64,000 bases of DNA from Collinsella sp. AM34-10 (GCF_003469185.1 NZ_QSIL01000004.1:189370-253369), one strand, 5' to 3'; counted from the stretch's first letter, positions 1-8,499 are shown. The notes: generated from the sequence alone by a model not told the origin. Translations and numbers: made by a program.

Positions 1-1
1 G

Positions 2-637
2 GTCTACCTGCGCTACCCGCGCTCTCCCTTTGCCGATCAGTCCGGCGACGCGGGCTTCACCCGCACGCCGAGCGAGGATGCGTGCGCCTACACCTGGGAT
101 CTCGCGCTCACCAAGCGCGGCAGCGACGGCGACAAGCCGCTTGCCGGGGCGGTCCTGAGCATCGCCGACGACCGCGGCCGCACGCTGGCGGCCGACGGCA
201 CGTGGGATGCGGAGGGCAAGGCCACCGTCACCACGGGCGAGGACGGCCGCGTGACCGTCTCGGGCGTGGACTCGGGCAAGCTGGAGGTCCGCGAGCTCAA
301 GGCGCCCAAGGGCTACACCGCCTTTGAGGGCACGCGCTCCGTGACGGTCAAGGCTGAGGGCCTGGACGTCGACCAGGTGGCCGCCGCCAAGCCCAAACTC
401 ACCATCACGGCCGAGTCGCCCCTGCGCGCCGACAGCGCGGACGGGTCGACGGGCAGCCTGGAGGCGTCGCTCATCAACACGCCCACCGGCACACCCCCTA
501 GCATTACCACCGGAGGCTTTATGCCCTCGACTGGCGATATGGCAATGTACGCCGCGGCCGCCGCAGCGGTCGCCGGAGCCGCGCTCCTCGTGGTCGCGCT
601 CCTGGTCAAGCGGGGAGGTGGCAGCCATAAAGAGTAG
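2..637 (+). CDS. C-terminal part of a sortase-anchored pilus/surface protein (5' end outside the window)
   Basis: The reading frame is open from base 2 and ends at the stop at 635-637, so only the last ~211 residues are seen. They contain a Cna-B/SpaA-like beta domain: 'KPLAGAVLSI' starts the strand and 'KLEVRELKAPKGY' is an E-box-like motif, as in isopeptide-stabilised pilins. The tail is a sorting signal: MPSTG, a long Ala/Val-rich membrane segment, then KRGGGSHKE. MPSTG replaces the usual LPxTG. It lies directly upstream of the major pilin and a class C sortase, so it is probably an ancillary or tip pilin/adhesin. The N-terminal adhesive domains cannot be judged from here. Confidence 0.85.
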   Translation, partial: VYLRYPRSPFADQSGDAGFTRTPSEDACAYTWDLALTKRGSDGDKPLAGAVLSIADDRGRTLAADGTWDAEGKATVTTGEDGRVTVSGVDSGKLEVRELKAPKGYTAFEGTRSVTVKAEGLDVDQVAAAKPKLTITAESPLRADSADGSTGSLEASLINTPTGTPPSITTGGFMPSTGDMAMYAAAAAAVAGAALLVVALLVKRGGGSHKE

Positions 638-745
638 CTGGCAGCCCCACAGAGAGCGGGGCGAGACGTAGCGAAGTAGATGCTAAGACACAGACAGATG
701 ATGACCGATCGAATTGGAATCAAACGGAAAGTAGAGGAAAAGAAG

Positions 746-2503
746 ATGAGCATGAACAAGAATATCGCACGCCTGGCAGTAACCGCCGGCCTCACAGCAG
801 CGTTGAGCTTCGGCGGCGTGATGGCCCCGGTGACCATGGCGTTTGCTGCTGAGGGTACGCCGACGGTGGCCACGGACGGCAATGTAAAGATTGACGAGAA
901 GACCTATAAGGACACAACCTTTAAGGGTATCCAGATTTTCACGGCAAAGGTTACGCAGAATTATGATGGAAGTGCCTGGTCTGGCGATAAGACCCTTTCC
1001 GATATTGATTGGGCGTCGCCTGATGTTATGAGTGTTGTGACTAGTGCATTTGCTGACGTCGTGGGGGCTCCTGCTGCGAATGCAGGCGCTCAGGCTTGGG
1101 CCAAGTACATTAAAGAAAATGCCGGTGATAAAGTTGGCCAGACTGCCAAGGTTGACGCTGGCTCCACGTTGGATAAGATTGCTGCCGCACTTGAGGGTTC
1201 GACTCTAACCTGGACAACCCCAGGCGATTCCAGCAAGGGAGACTTTAAGGCTTTAAACACCGGCTATTGGCTCTTTGTGACTGCAAATGTTGGTTCGACC
1301 ACATCTAGCGATTTGGCCAACGGCAATACCGACGCCTATACCTCGCCAATCTTCACTGTCGTCGGTGGTGAAGATGTAAAGGCGGAGCCCAAGAAGGATG
1401 TCCCCAACGTGACCAAGGCCGTCAAGGATGACAAGGACGGCAAGTTTGTTACGGACGATAGCAAGAATGTTTTCATCGCAGCCAACAAGGCCGCCGACTC
1501 CGCTGCTGAACAGCTTGTTGAATATCAGCTTGCCGGCACTGTGGCTAGCAACATTAACACATACGTCAAGTACAGCTACACTTTCACCGACAATCTTCCC
1601 TCCACGATGGTGCCGAATCTTAATGGAAATAACCCGGTCGTTGAGGTCAAGATTAACGATTCAGTCGTAGATCCCACTTGCTACAGTGCGGCCTATGTCC
1701 CGGGGAAAAGCACGAATATGCTCACTGTTTCCTTCGAAAACCTCAGAGAAGCAAAGGATACGGCTGGCAATCCTATCACCGTTGACGGTAGTTCGACAGT
1801 CTATGTGAACTACAAGGCCAAACTGGATGCCAACAAGATTACGCAGGATATGCTCGGCAAGGCCCAGGTGAACAATGTCAAGTTGACCTATTCCAACAAC
1901 CCGCACACCAATGGCACCGGTACCACGGTTGACCATCCGGCCTACGACTACACCTATGGTATCGATGTCACCAAGGTTGGTAGCGACGAGGACAAGACTG
2001 GCAAACCCAAGACCCTCGAAGGCGTTCAGTTCACGCTGCAGGAGAAAGACTTCAGCGAATTTATCAAGGCCGACGGTACCACGACGTCAAATAAGGATGA
2101 TGCAATTCTGACGACCGACAGCAACGGCAAGATTAACGTTGTCGGTCTCGACGAGGGCACCTACGTTCTCACTGAGGTTAAGCCTGCGCCCGGCTACAAC
2201 AACTCCGCGGCAAACGGCGTGACCTTTACTATCAGCCGCACGCTCAATCAGGACGGTGCGGATGTGACGCCCGACACTACGAGCGCCATTGTAGCAGGTC
2301 AAGATGTTGTCCAGCAGAACTCCGCGAAAGCTGAAGTCGGCAAGCTCAGCTTTACCATTGTCGACCAGAAGGGCTCCGGCCTCCCGCTGACCGGTCTCAA
2401 CGGCGTGACCTTCACTTGGATCGCTGGTGGCGCGGTTCTGTGCATCGGTGTGGCGCACCTCATCCGCAGCCGTAAGCAGGCCGAGGAGTCCGAGCAGGAG
2501 TAA
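746..2503 (+). CDS. Major pilin (shaft) with LPLTG sorting signal
   Basis: 585 residues. The start at 746 is chosen because an AGAGGA-type ribosome site sits just upstream and a clean signal peptide follows (basic MSMNKNIAR, hydrophobic core, cleavage near AFA-AEG around residue 35). The body is rich in Lys, Asn, Asp and Thr, as in SpaA/FimA-type backbone pilins. An E-box (YVLTEVKPAPGY, Glu about residue 477) supports an internal isopeptide bond. The C-terminus has LPLTG at about residue 546, a membrane helix and a charged tail. The segment around PKKDVPNVTK may be the pilin-motif lysine region used for polymerisation; this is inference. Codon use is less GC-rich than in neighbouring housekeeping genes. 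It lies between an anchored surface protein and a class C sortase. Confidence 0.9.
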   Translation: MSMNKNIARLAVTAGLTAALSFGGVMAPVTMAFAAEGTPTVATDGNVKIDEKTYKDTTFKGIQIFTAKVTQNYDGSAWSGDKTLSDIDWASPDVMSVVTSAFADVVGAPAANAGAQAWAKYIKENAGDKVGQTAKVDAGSTLDKIAAALEGSTLTWTTPGDSSKGDFKALNTGYWLFVTANVGSTTSSDLANGNTDAYTSPIFTVVGGEDVKAEPKKDVPNVTKAVKDDKDGKFVTDDSKNVFIAANKAADSAAEQLVEYQLAGTVASNINTYVKYSYTFTDNLPSTMVPNLNGNNPVVEVKINDSVVDPTCYSAAYVPGKSTNMLTVSFENLREAKDTAGNPITVDGSSTVYVNYKAKLDANKITQDMLGKAQVNNVKLTYSNNPHTNGTGTTVDHPAYDYTYGIDVTKVGSDEDKTGKPKTLEGVQFTLQEKDFSEFIKADGTTTSNKDDAILTTDSNGKINVVGLDEGTYVLTEVKPAPGYNNSAANGVTFTISRTLNQDGADVTPDTTSAIVAGQDVVQQNSAKAEVGKLSFTIVDQKGSGLPLTGLNGVTFTWIAGGAVLCIGVAHLIRSRKQAEESEQE

Positions 2504-2603
2504 CGCTCACCCACCCATCCCTTTGGCAGGTGGGATGTGATGGCCATGAGACTTGCGGACACTTTTCTCGTCCATCGACGTTCTTGCTTTGCCATTCTCT
2601 TTA

Positions 2604-2641
2604 CGGGGCAGACTCCGCACTGGAGTCTGCCCCGTTTTTTT
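2604..2641 (+). terminator. Intrinsic terminator after the major pilin gene
   Basis: A perfect 13-bp GC-rich stem (2604-2616 with 2622-2634), a 5-nt loop and a run of seven T. It lies 100 bp after the pilin stop, so shaft transcription probably ends before the sortase gene. Confidence 0.9.
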
Positions 2642-2681
2642 GGGATAGCGCAGCTAGCCTCCATCGTCCGATGCGGACTCA

Positions 2682-2783
2682 TTCGTCATCGCGTTTCTTG
2701 ACTCGTATGAGGTTCGGTTTAAGGTCCGTAGGCGCACGCTCGGTGCGGACGGTGGACGGCATTTGCGTCGAAAGCGCACATAA
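2682..2783 (+). pseudogene. Truncated copy of the 49-residue membrane peptide gene (3' two thirds only)
   Basis: Bases 2682-2783 match the coding region 3162-3263 almost base for base, at an offset of exactly 480. They translate from FVIAFLDSYEV to a stop, as in the intact gene. The first 16 codons, the start codon and the ribosome site are missing; upstream in this frame a TAG interrupts at about 2655. It is best read as a leftover of a duplication, not an expressed gene. Confidence 0.65.
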
Positions 2784-2929
2784 GAATGCCCGGGGGTCGG
2801 ATCCCGGGCATTTAACAAAAGCTGAAAACTAGGCCGCCCGTGCTCTCGTACACTTACGCGGGGTGCGTCGTTTCCTGTGGCTATTGTATTCTGAATCGCC
2901 CCGCCGATTCGGGACATTTTGAAAACGCA
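2682..2929. repeat. Direct repeat, copy 1 of 2 (pilus locus)
   Basis: About 245 bp that recur at 3162-3407 with scattered substitutions and small indels. The repeat covers the 3' part of the small peptide gene, its terminator-like hairpin (2785-2812) and a downstream non-coding tail ending in a shared GGGACATTTTGAAAAC. Confidence 0.9.
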
Positions 2930-3113
2930 AACACGTCGGGCAAACCCGGACAATGCGGCCAGGCTCCGCCGGGCGAGGAGCCGTGTGTGTAACTATCGAA
3001 CAAATGTTTGTCAAAATCGCGTTTACCGGGCGTTGGTACATACACTCGCAGTAAAATATCCTTGCGACGTATCCCGTGCGCGGGCGGCCGACGACTCGAT
3101 CGGAGGTCCCCAA

Positions 3114-3263
3114 ATGCTGAAATTCCTTAACGCCCTCGCCGCCCTCGCGGCGGTGGGCACGTTCGTCATCGCGTTTCTTGACTCGTATGAGGTTCGGTTT
3201 AAGGTCCGTAGGCGCACGCGCGGTGCGGACGGTAGAAGGCATTTGCGCCGCAAGCGCAAATAA
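3114..3263 (+). CDS. 49-residue single-pass membrane peptide with a basic tail
   Basis: The ATG at 3114 follows a strong GGAGGT site. The product has one N-terminal hydrophobic helix (about residues 4-22, LNALAALAAVGTFVIAF) and a very basic C-terminus (residues 27-49, many Arg and Lys), so an N-out/C-in single-pass membrane protein is likely. I do not recognise a family. It sits between the major pilin and the sortase, which may mean a role in pilus assembly or simply a resident small protein. Its 3' part is duplicated upstream at 2682-2783. Too short for confident function prediction. Confidence 0.55.
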   Translation: MLKFLNALAALAAVGTFVIAFLDSYEVRFKVRRRTRGADGRRHLRRKRK

Positions 3264-3407
3264 GAATGCCCGGGGTTAGAGGCCCGGGCATTTAACAACA
3301 CCGGAAACTGGTCGCCCGCGCTTTCGATCACTTACGCGGGGTGCGTCGTTTCCTACAGACATTGTATCCCGAATTGCCCAGCCGATTCGGGACATTTTGA
3401 AAACTCA
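3162..3407. repeat. Direct repeat, copy 2 of 2 (pilus locus)
   Basis: Partner of 2682-2929. This copy is fused to an intact start and ribosome site and so carries a working small gene. The remaining gap to the sortase at 3523 holds a short palindrome, ACAACTTGAGTTGT, at 3493-3506. Confidence 0.9.
3265..3292 (+). terminator. Hairpin after the small membrane peptide gene
   Basis: A 10-bp stem (AATGCCCGGG with CCCGGGCATT) starting 2 nt after the stop codon, followed by only a short T run. The same hairpin is preserved in the truncated copy at 2785-2812. Confidence 0.6.
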
Positions 3408-3522
3408 AATGCTGGCTTATCCTCGACTGGACGGTGCAGTCTAGCTGCGTTGTCCGGCGCATGAGCTCGCGAATCGGCTATTATTTGTTTAGACAACTTG
3501 AGTTGTAGAGGAGTGACCGGCG

Positions 3523-4461
3523 ATGGTGCAGGGCGCCAAACATATGAAGAGCAATAACGCCGCGGCCGGCGGTGGCTCAAGCCCTCAGCCCAAACCTCAA
3601 CCAAAGCCCAAGCGCCGTCGCAAGCGACTGCCGCGCTGGGCCGACCGGCTCATCACCATCGTCATCATCCTTATCGGCGTGGGCCTTATGACCTGGCCGT
3701 GGATCTTGGACCGGCTCGAGGCCTCGGGCGTGTTCAACCAGATCAGCACCGTGTCCAGCACCGTGGACGCGCTATCTGCCGAGGAGCGCGAGCGCATCCT
3801 GCTCCAGGCGCGCTCCTTTAACGAGCAGCTGGCGGGCGAGGCCACCGAGCTCCCCGCCGACCAGATCGAGCCCTACGCCCAGCAGCTCATTTTTGACCGC
3901 GACCCCATGATGAGCTGGGTCGAGATCCCCTCCATCGACGTGAGTATGCCCATCTACCACGGCACGAGCGAAGAAGTCCTTATGGCGGGCGTCGGCCACC
4001 TGGAGGGCACGAGCCTGCCGGTGGGCGGCACCTCGACGCATTGCGTGCTTACCGCGCACTCGGGCATGCGCAACCTGAGCATGTTCGACGACATCCACTC
4101 GCTGGAGCCCGGCGACCTGGTGCTGCTGCACACCATGAACAAGACGCTCGCCTACAAGATGGTGGACTCCGAGGTCGTGCTGCCCGAGGAGATGGAGTCA
4201 CTGACCATCGAGCCCGGTGCCGACAAGGTGACGCTCGTTACCTGCACGCCCTATGGCGTGAACGACCATCGCCTGCTGGTGCATTGCGTGCGCACCAAGT
4301 ACAACAAGAAGGACGTCGACAAGCAAAAGTCGCTGGCCGGCCGCCACTGGGGCAAGCGCGAGTTTGCCGTCCTTATCGTGGTCATAGCCATTGTGCTGTT
4401 GCTGCTGGACATCGTGATCCACGCGGTCCGCAAGCGCCGCAAGGCCAAGGCCTCGGCATAA
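3523..4461 (+). CDS. Class C sortase (pilus polymerase)
   Basis: 312 residues; ATG preceded by GAGGAG. Layout: a proline/lysine-rich cytoplasmic tail (residues 20-40), membrane helix 1 (about 42-60), a sortase beta-barrel, then a second membrane helix (about 281-300) with a basic tail. Two membrane segments are typical of class C sortases. The catalytic triad is visible: His179 in LTAHSG, Cys241 in TLVTCTPYG and Arg250 in NDHRLLV. It joins pilin subunits through LPxTG-like signals to a pilin lysine, outside the membrane. The substrates are probably the two LPLTG/MPSTG proteins just upstream. The DPMMSW segment (residues 127-132) may act as the active-site lid seen in this class; this is inference. 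Confidence 0.92.
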   Translation: MVQGAKHMKSNNAAAGGGSSPQPKPQPKPKRRRKRLPRWADRLITIVIILIGVGLMTWPWILDRLEASGVFNQISTVSSTVDALSAEERERILLQARSFNEQLAGEATELPADQIEPYAQQLIFDRDPMMSWVEIPSIDVSMPIYHGTSEEVLMAGVGHLEGTSLPVGGTSTHCVLTAHSGMRNLSMFDDIHSLEPGDLVLLHTMNKTLAYKMVDSEVVLPEEMESLTIEPGADKVTLVTCTPYGVNDHRLLVHCVRTKYNKKDVDKQKSLAGRHWGKREFAVLIVVIAIVLLLLDIVIHAVRKRRKAKASA

Positions 4462-4473
4462 GACATTCTCCAG

Positions 4474-4510
4474 AACCACCGCAAAGGGGACAGGCACTTT
4501 TGTGGTGGTC
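4474..4510. repeat. Intergenic inverted repeat with a GGGGACAGGCAC core
   Basis: The arms AACCACCGCAAAG and CTTTTGTGGTGGTC flank GGGGACAGGCA. It lies 13 bp after the sortase stop. A near-identical element, reversed, occurs at 37733-37769. No T run, so it is not a classical terminator; it resembles REP-type repeats. Confidence 0.7.
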
Positions 4511-4523
4511 GGGGCTTCCAAAC

Positions 4524-4580
4524 CATCACAACATTCGATGAAAATCGCGATTTGGACGAAAAGCGTCGAATGTTGTGATG
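4524..4580. repeat. Perfect 15-bp inverted repeat
   Basis: CATCACAACATTCGA at 4524-4538 pairs with TCGAATGTTGTGATG at 4566-4580 around a 27-nt loop. It is followed by CTTTTC. The rest of the 4462-4765 gap holds the neighbouring repeat and a stretch with no further recognisable feature before gatC. Confidence 0.8.
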
Positions 4581-4765
4581 CTTTTCGTTGCGGGCGGGAC
4601 GGTTTTCGCTATGGACGGTGCGGTTTCGCTGCAGAACCGCCAGCCCGCCGCCTGCCAGCCCGCCGCCCTCGTTACGTTTTCGCTGCATTTGGGTAAAGCA
4701 TCTGCTCTAAGCGGCGTTGCCTTGTATACTAGAGCGGTTTATCTGTTATGCGGAAGGGAGCGCCT

Positions 4766-5077
4766 ATGGCACTCAGCGAGAAAGACGTGCGCGGCATCGC
4801 CGAGTACGCAAAGATCGCACTGACCGATGACGAGCTCACCCAGATGACGTCCTACATGAACGACGCCGTCCAGATGCTCGAGCCCGTCTTGCAATATGAC
4901 TTGCCCGACGTGGAGCCCACGTTCCATCCCATCGGAAGCCTGTCCAACGTGATGGGCGACGACCTGCGCGAGCCCGAGCGCGACCTGCCGCTCGACGTTG
5001 CGCTGGAGAACGCCGGCAGCGCGCGCGAGCGTTACTTCCGCGTGCCGTCCATTTTGGGAGAGGGGGAGAGCGAGTAA
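4766..5077 (+). CDS. gatC: Asp-tRNA(Asn)/Glu-tRNA(Gln) amidotransferase subunit C
   Basis: 103 residues. The ATG at 4766 is preferred over an upstream ATG at 4748 because AAGGGA lies about 6 nt before it. The sequence begins LSEKDVRGIAEYAKIALTDDE, as in the GatC family, and keeps the DLPDVEPTFHP segment that wraps GatA and GatB. It stabilises the GatCAB complex that amidates mischarged tRNA. Its stop overlaps the gatA start by one base (TAATG), showing translational coupling. Confidence 0.95.
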   Translation: MALSEKDVRGIAEYAKIALTDDELTQMTSYMNDAVQMLEPVLQYDLPDVEPTFHPIGSLSNVMGDDLREPERDLPLDVALENAGSARERYFRVPSILGEGESE

Positions 5078-6591
5078 TGGCGCAGAGTTTCGATTCCCTT
5101 ACCGCCGCCCAGATCGCCGCGGGCGTTGCCGCCGGCGACTTTACCGCTACCGAGGTGGCCCAGGCCTCCTTTGCCGCCATCGAGGCGCGCGAGGGCGGGG
5201 TCCAGGCATTCCTGCAGGTGGCGCCCGAGCTCGCGCTCGAGGCCGCTGCGCGCGTAGATGCCGACCGTGCCGCAGGCAAGCCGCTGCCCCCGCTCGCGGG
5301 CGTGCCGCTGGCCATCAAGGACAACATGAACCTCGTGGGCACGCGCACCACCTGTGCTTCCCGCATGCTCGAGGACTACCAGAGCGTCTACACCGCCACC
5401 TGCGTCCAGCGCATGCTCGATGCCGGCTGCCTGCCCATGGGCAAGGCCAACATGGACGAGTTTGCCTTTGGCAGCTCCACCGAGAGCTCGGCGTTCCACC
5501 GCACCAACAATCCCTGGGATACCGAGCGCGTGCCCGGCGGCTCTTCGGGCGGCTCTGCTGCTGCCGTCGCCGCGGGCGAGGTCGCGCTCTCGCTGGGCTC
5601 GGACACCGGCGGCTCCATTCGCCAGCCGGCGTCGCTCTGCGGCGTGGTGGGCTTTAAGCCCACGTACGGCGCCGTGAGCCGTTACGGCGTGGTTGCCTTT
5701 GGCTCGTCGCTCGACCAGGTGGGTCCCTTCGGTCGCACGGTCGAGGATGTCGCGCTGGCCATGAACGCGCTTACCGGCGCGGGTCACGATCCGTATGACT
5801 GCACCAGCCAGGATTGCGCCGTCGACTTTACCGAGCATCTTAACGACAGCATCGAGGGCAAGCGCGTGGGCATCATCCCCGCGTTTATGGAGGCCGAGGG
5901 TCTGACGCCCGAGGTCAAGGCCGCTGTTCAGCGCGCCGCCCAGGAGCTGCAGAACCAGGGCGCCGAGCTGGTCGAGGTTGACCTGCCGCACCTGGACGCC
6001 GCCATCGCCGCCTACTATGTCATCGGCCCGGCCGAGGCGTTCTCCAACCTGGCCCGCTTCGACGGTATTCGCTATGGCTACCAGGAGGAGGGCTGCGCCA
6101 ACCTGTCCGACCAGAGCTCGCTTTCGCGCGCCCACGGCTTTGGCGCCGAGGCCAAGCGCCGTCAGATGCTCGGCGCCTACCTGCTGAGCTCGGGCGTGTA
6201 CGACAAGTACTACTACGCAGCGCAAAAGGCCCGCACGCTCATCACGCAGGACTACGACGCCGCGTATGCCAAGGTGGACATCATCCTCATGCCCGCCTCG
6301 CCGCGCACGGCCTTTAAGTTTGGCGAGATCAGTGACCCCACGCAGATGTACCTCTCCGATCTGTACACCATCTCGCTCAACATCTGCGGCAACGGTGGTA
6401 TCTCGGTGCCGCTGGGCCTGGGCGAGGACACCAAGCTGCCCGTTTCTGCCCAGCTGGTGGGGCCTGCCTTTAAGGACCGTCAGCTGCTCACGTTTGCCCG
6501 CGCCCTGGAGCGCGGCTTTGCCGATGCCGCCACGGGTGCGCCCGCACTTTCCGTCGCGCCCGATTTTGCCGGGAAGGGGGGCGAGCTGTAA
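5077..6591 (+). CDS. gatA: Asp-tRNA(Asn)/Glu-tRNA(Gln) amidotransferase subunit A
   Basis: 504 residues, an amidase-signature enzyme of normal length. The Ser-cisSer-Lys triad is intact: Lys81 in AIKDNM, Ser156 in the GGSSGGS loop and Ser180 in DTGGSIRQPA. It releases ammonia from glutamine and passes it to GatB. It starts inside the gatC stop codon and ends inside the gatB start codon (both TAATG), so the three genes form one tightly coupled operon. Confidence 0.97.
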   Translation: MAQSFDSLTAAQIAAGVAAGDFTATEVAQASFAAIEAREGGVQAFLQVAPELALEAAARVDADRAAGKPLPPLAGVPLAIKDNMNLVGTRTTCASRMLEDYQSVYTATCVQRMLDAGCLPMGKANMDEFAFGSSTESSAFHRTNNPWDTERVPGGSSGGSAAAVAAGEVALSLGSDTGGSIRQPASLCGVVGFKPTYGAVSRYGVVAFGSSLDQVGPFGRTVEDVALAMNALTGAGHDPYDCTSQDCAVDFTEHLNDSIEGKRVGIIPAFMEAEGLTPEVKAAVQRAAQELQNQGAELVEVDLPHLDAAIAAYYVIGPAEAFSNLARFDGIRYGYQEEGCANLSDQSSLSRAHGFGAEAKRRQMLGAYLLSSGVYDKYYYAAQKARTLITQDYDAAYAKVDIILMPASPRTAFKFGEISDPTQMYLSDLYTISLNICGNGGISVPLGLGEDTKLPVSAQLVGPAFKDRQLLTFARALERGFADAATGAPALSVAPDFAGKGGEL

Positions 6592-8267
6592 TGAAGGAGC
6601 TTTCCGAGGTCCTGCAGGATTGGGAGGCCGTGATCGGCCTGGAGATCCATACCGAGCTCACCGCACTCGATACCAAGATGTTCTGCAACTGCAAGCTTAG
6701 CCACGATGACGAGCCCAACGCCAACGTGTGCCCGGTGTGCCTGGGCCTGCCCGGCGCCCTGCCGGTGCCCAATAAGCGCGCCATCGAGAGCATCGTCAAG
6801 GCCGGCCTCGCCACCAACTGCGAGATTCAGCGCCACTCGATGTTCTACCGCAAGCACTACTTCTATCCCGATATGGCCAAGAACTTCCAGACTACGCAGG
6901 GTCCGGTCGCTTTTGCCATGTACGGTCACCTGGACCTGGACGTGACCGGTCGCGGTGCCGCCGAGCGCCCCGACTGCGCGTTTGGCGAGGCCGAGGCCCA
7001 GAGCCTGGCGAGCGCCTCGGCCAACGCCGAGGGCCTGTCCACGTCCATGACGTCGACCATGCGCGAGGGCAATCAGCGCTCCGGTCATCTGGCCAGCTAT
7101 GATGCGTCCAACCTGCAGATGCCCGAGCGCCGCGAGGACGGTTCTTACACGGTGCCCATTCGCATCCTGCGCATCCACATGGAGGAGGACGCCGCCAAGA
7201 TGGTCCACGTGGGCGGTGCCGAGGGCCGCATTACCGCCGCTGCCGAGTCGCTCGTCGACTACAACCGCTGCGGCACGCCTTTGATTGAGCTCGTCACCGA
7301 GCCCGATCTGCGCACGCCCGAGGAGGCCCGCCTGTTTATGGAGAAGCTCCGTCGCATTTTTGTGACGCTGGGCATTTCGGACTGCTCCATGGAGAAGGGT
7401 TCTATGCGCTGCGACGGCAACGTGTCGCTGCGCCGCCGCGGCGAGACCAAGCTGGGCACTAAGACCGAGCTTAAGAACCTCAACTCGTTTAAGAGCCTGC
7501 ATGATGGCCTTGCCTACGAGATTTGCCGCCAGGCCGAGGTACTCGAGGAGGGCGGAATCATCTATCAGGAGACCCGCCACTGGGAGCCCAGTCGCAAGCG
7601 CACCGTGGTTATGCGCGTCAAGGAGACGGCCGACGACTATCGCCTGTTCCCCGATCCCGACCTGGCGCCGTTCGATTTGGACGACGAGTTCATCGACCGC
7701 TGCCGTGGCGAGATCCCCGAGCTGCCCGATGTCAAGCGCGTCCGTTTTGAGGCCGACTTTGGCATTAAGACGGCCGATGCCGAACAGATTGCCGGCGACC
7801 CCGAGTTTGCCGACTTCTTTGAGGCCGCCGCTGCCGGTATGGCTGGCAAAGAGGCCCAGACGGTCGCAAACCTGCTGGTCAACGAGATGATCGCCTACCT
7901 TAAGGGCGCGGGCGTCTCGCTGGCCGAGTCCGGCATCGCGCCGGCTCAGGTGGCGGCGCTTGCCAAGCTGCTGGCGACCGATGCCATCAGCTCCAACCAG
8001 GCGCACGAGGTCTTTGAGGCCATGGCCCAAACTGGTGACGACCCCAACAAGATTGTCGACGAGCGTGGTATGCGTCAGGTGAGCGACGCCGCCGCGCTGC
8101 AGCCGATCGTGGACGAGGTACTGGCAAACTGTGCCGATCAGGCGCAGCAGTATCGTGACGGCAACCAGAAGGTTATCGGCTTTTTGGTGGGCCAGTGCAT
8201 GAAAGCGAGCCGCGGCAAGGGCAACCCGAAGCTCTTCAACGAGTTGCTGAGAACGTCGCTCTCGTAA
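6591..8267 (+). CDS. gatB: Asp-tRNA(Asn)/Glu-tRNA(Gln) amidotransferase subunit B
   Basis: 558 residues, slightly longer than the usual ~480. The N-terminal kinase-like domain starts with VIGLEIHTEL. The zinc cysteines are visible (MFCNCKLS and NVCPVCLGLPG), as is the HYFYPDMAKNFQTTQ motif. The C-terminal helical and YqeY-like tail (about residues 400-558) binds tRNA. It activates the misacylated Glu or Asp with ATP and transfers ammonia from GatA. Last gene of gatCAB; a structured element begins 4 nt after its stop. Confidence 0.96.
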   Translation: MKELSEVLQDWEAVIGLEIHTELTALDTKMFCNCKLSHDDEPNANVCPVCLGLPGALPVPNKRAIESIVKAGLATNCEIQRHSMFYRKHYFYPDMAKNFQTTQGPVAFAMYGHLDLDVTGRGAAERPDCAFGEAEAQSLASASANAEGLSTSMTSTMREGNQRSGHLASYDASNLQMPERREDGSYTVPIRILRIHMEEDAAKMVHVGGAEGRITAAAESLVDYNRCGTPLIELVTEPDLRTPEEARLFMEKLRRIFVTLGISDCSMEKGSMRCDGNVSLRRRGETKLGTKTELKNLNSFKSLHDGLAYEICRQAEVLEEGGIIYQETRHWEPSRKRTVVMRVKETADDYRLFPDPDLAPFDLDDEFIDRCRGEIPELPDVKRVRFEADFGIKTADAEQIAGDPEFADFFEAAAAGMAGKEAQTVANLLVNEMIAYLKGAGVSLAESGIAPAQVAALAKLLATDAISSNQAHEVFEAMAQTGDDPNKIVDERGMRQVSDAAALQPIVDEVLANCADQAQQYRDGNQKVIGFLVGQCMKASRGKGNPKLFNELLRTSLS

Positions 8268-8270
8268 ACG

Positions 8271-8406
8271 GGAACCGAGGGGCCGGGCGCAGGGCCTTGC
8301 CTCTCAATTTCGGACAGTCCTGACTCACGACGGAGGCGCCACTGGCGCCTCCTGTTCGTGCGGAACTCATTGAGAGGCAAGGCCCTGCGCCCGGCCCCTC
8401 GGTTCC
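8271..8406 (+). ncRNA. Candidate 3'-UTR structured RNA element, copy 1 (after gatB)
   Basis: Two perfect 38-bp arms (8271-8308 with 8369-8406) enclose a core with its own 9-bp hairpin (8332-8340 with 8344-8352). Read in the gatB direction, the core strands are TCGGACAGTCCTGACTC and TTCGTGCGGAACTC. The same core strands, in the same orientation to the upstream gene, occur at 22857-22988 with unrelated arms and an unrelated inner stem. Fixed junction sequence with co-varying stems points to a structured RNA, or possibly a mobile fold-back DNA. There is no T run, so it is not a simple terminator. Confidence 0.6.
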
Positions 8407-8453
8407 GTGACGACTCGGCCGTTCGGGTCAGGTAGGCTGAATGGAATTTGGTG

Positions 8454-8484
8454 AATGAGGGCGCCGTTGGCGCCCTCATTCTTT
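8454..8484 (+). terminator. Terminator-like hairpin
   Basis: A perfect 12-bp stem (8454-8465 with 8469-8480), a 3-nt loop and CTTT. It is probably the actual transcription end of gatCAB beyond the structured element. Confidence 0.6.
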
Positions 8485-8499
8485 ATGGATGTTGAAAAC

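Noticed and set aside
6480-8030. A 516-codon minus-strand frame opposite gatB
   Set aside because: Shadow of gatB, without a start context.
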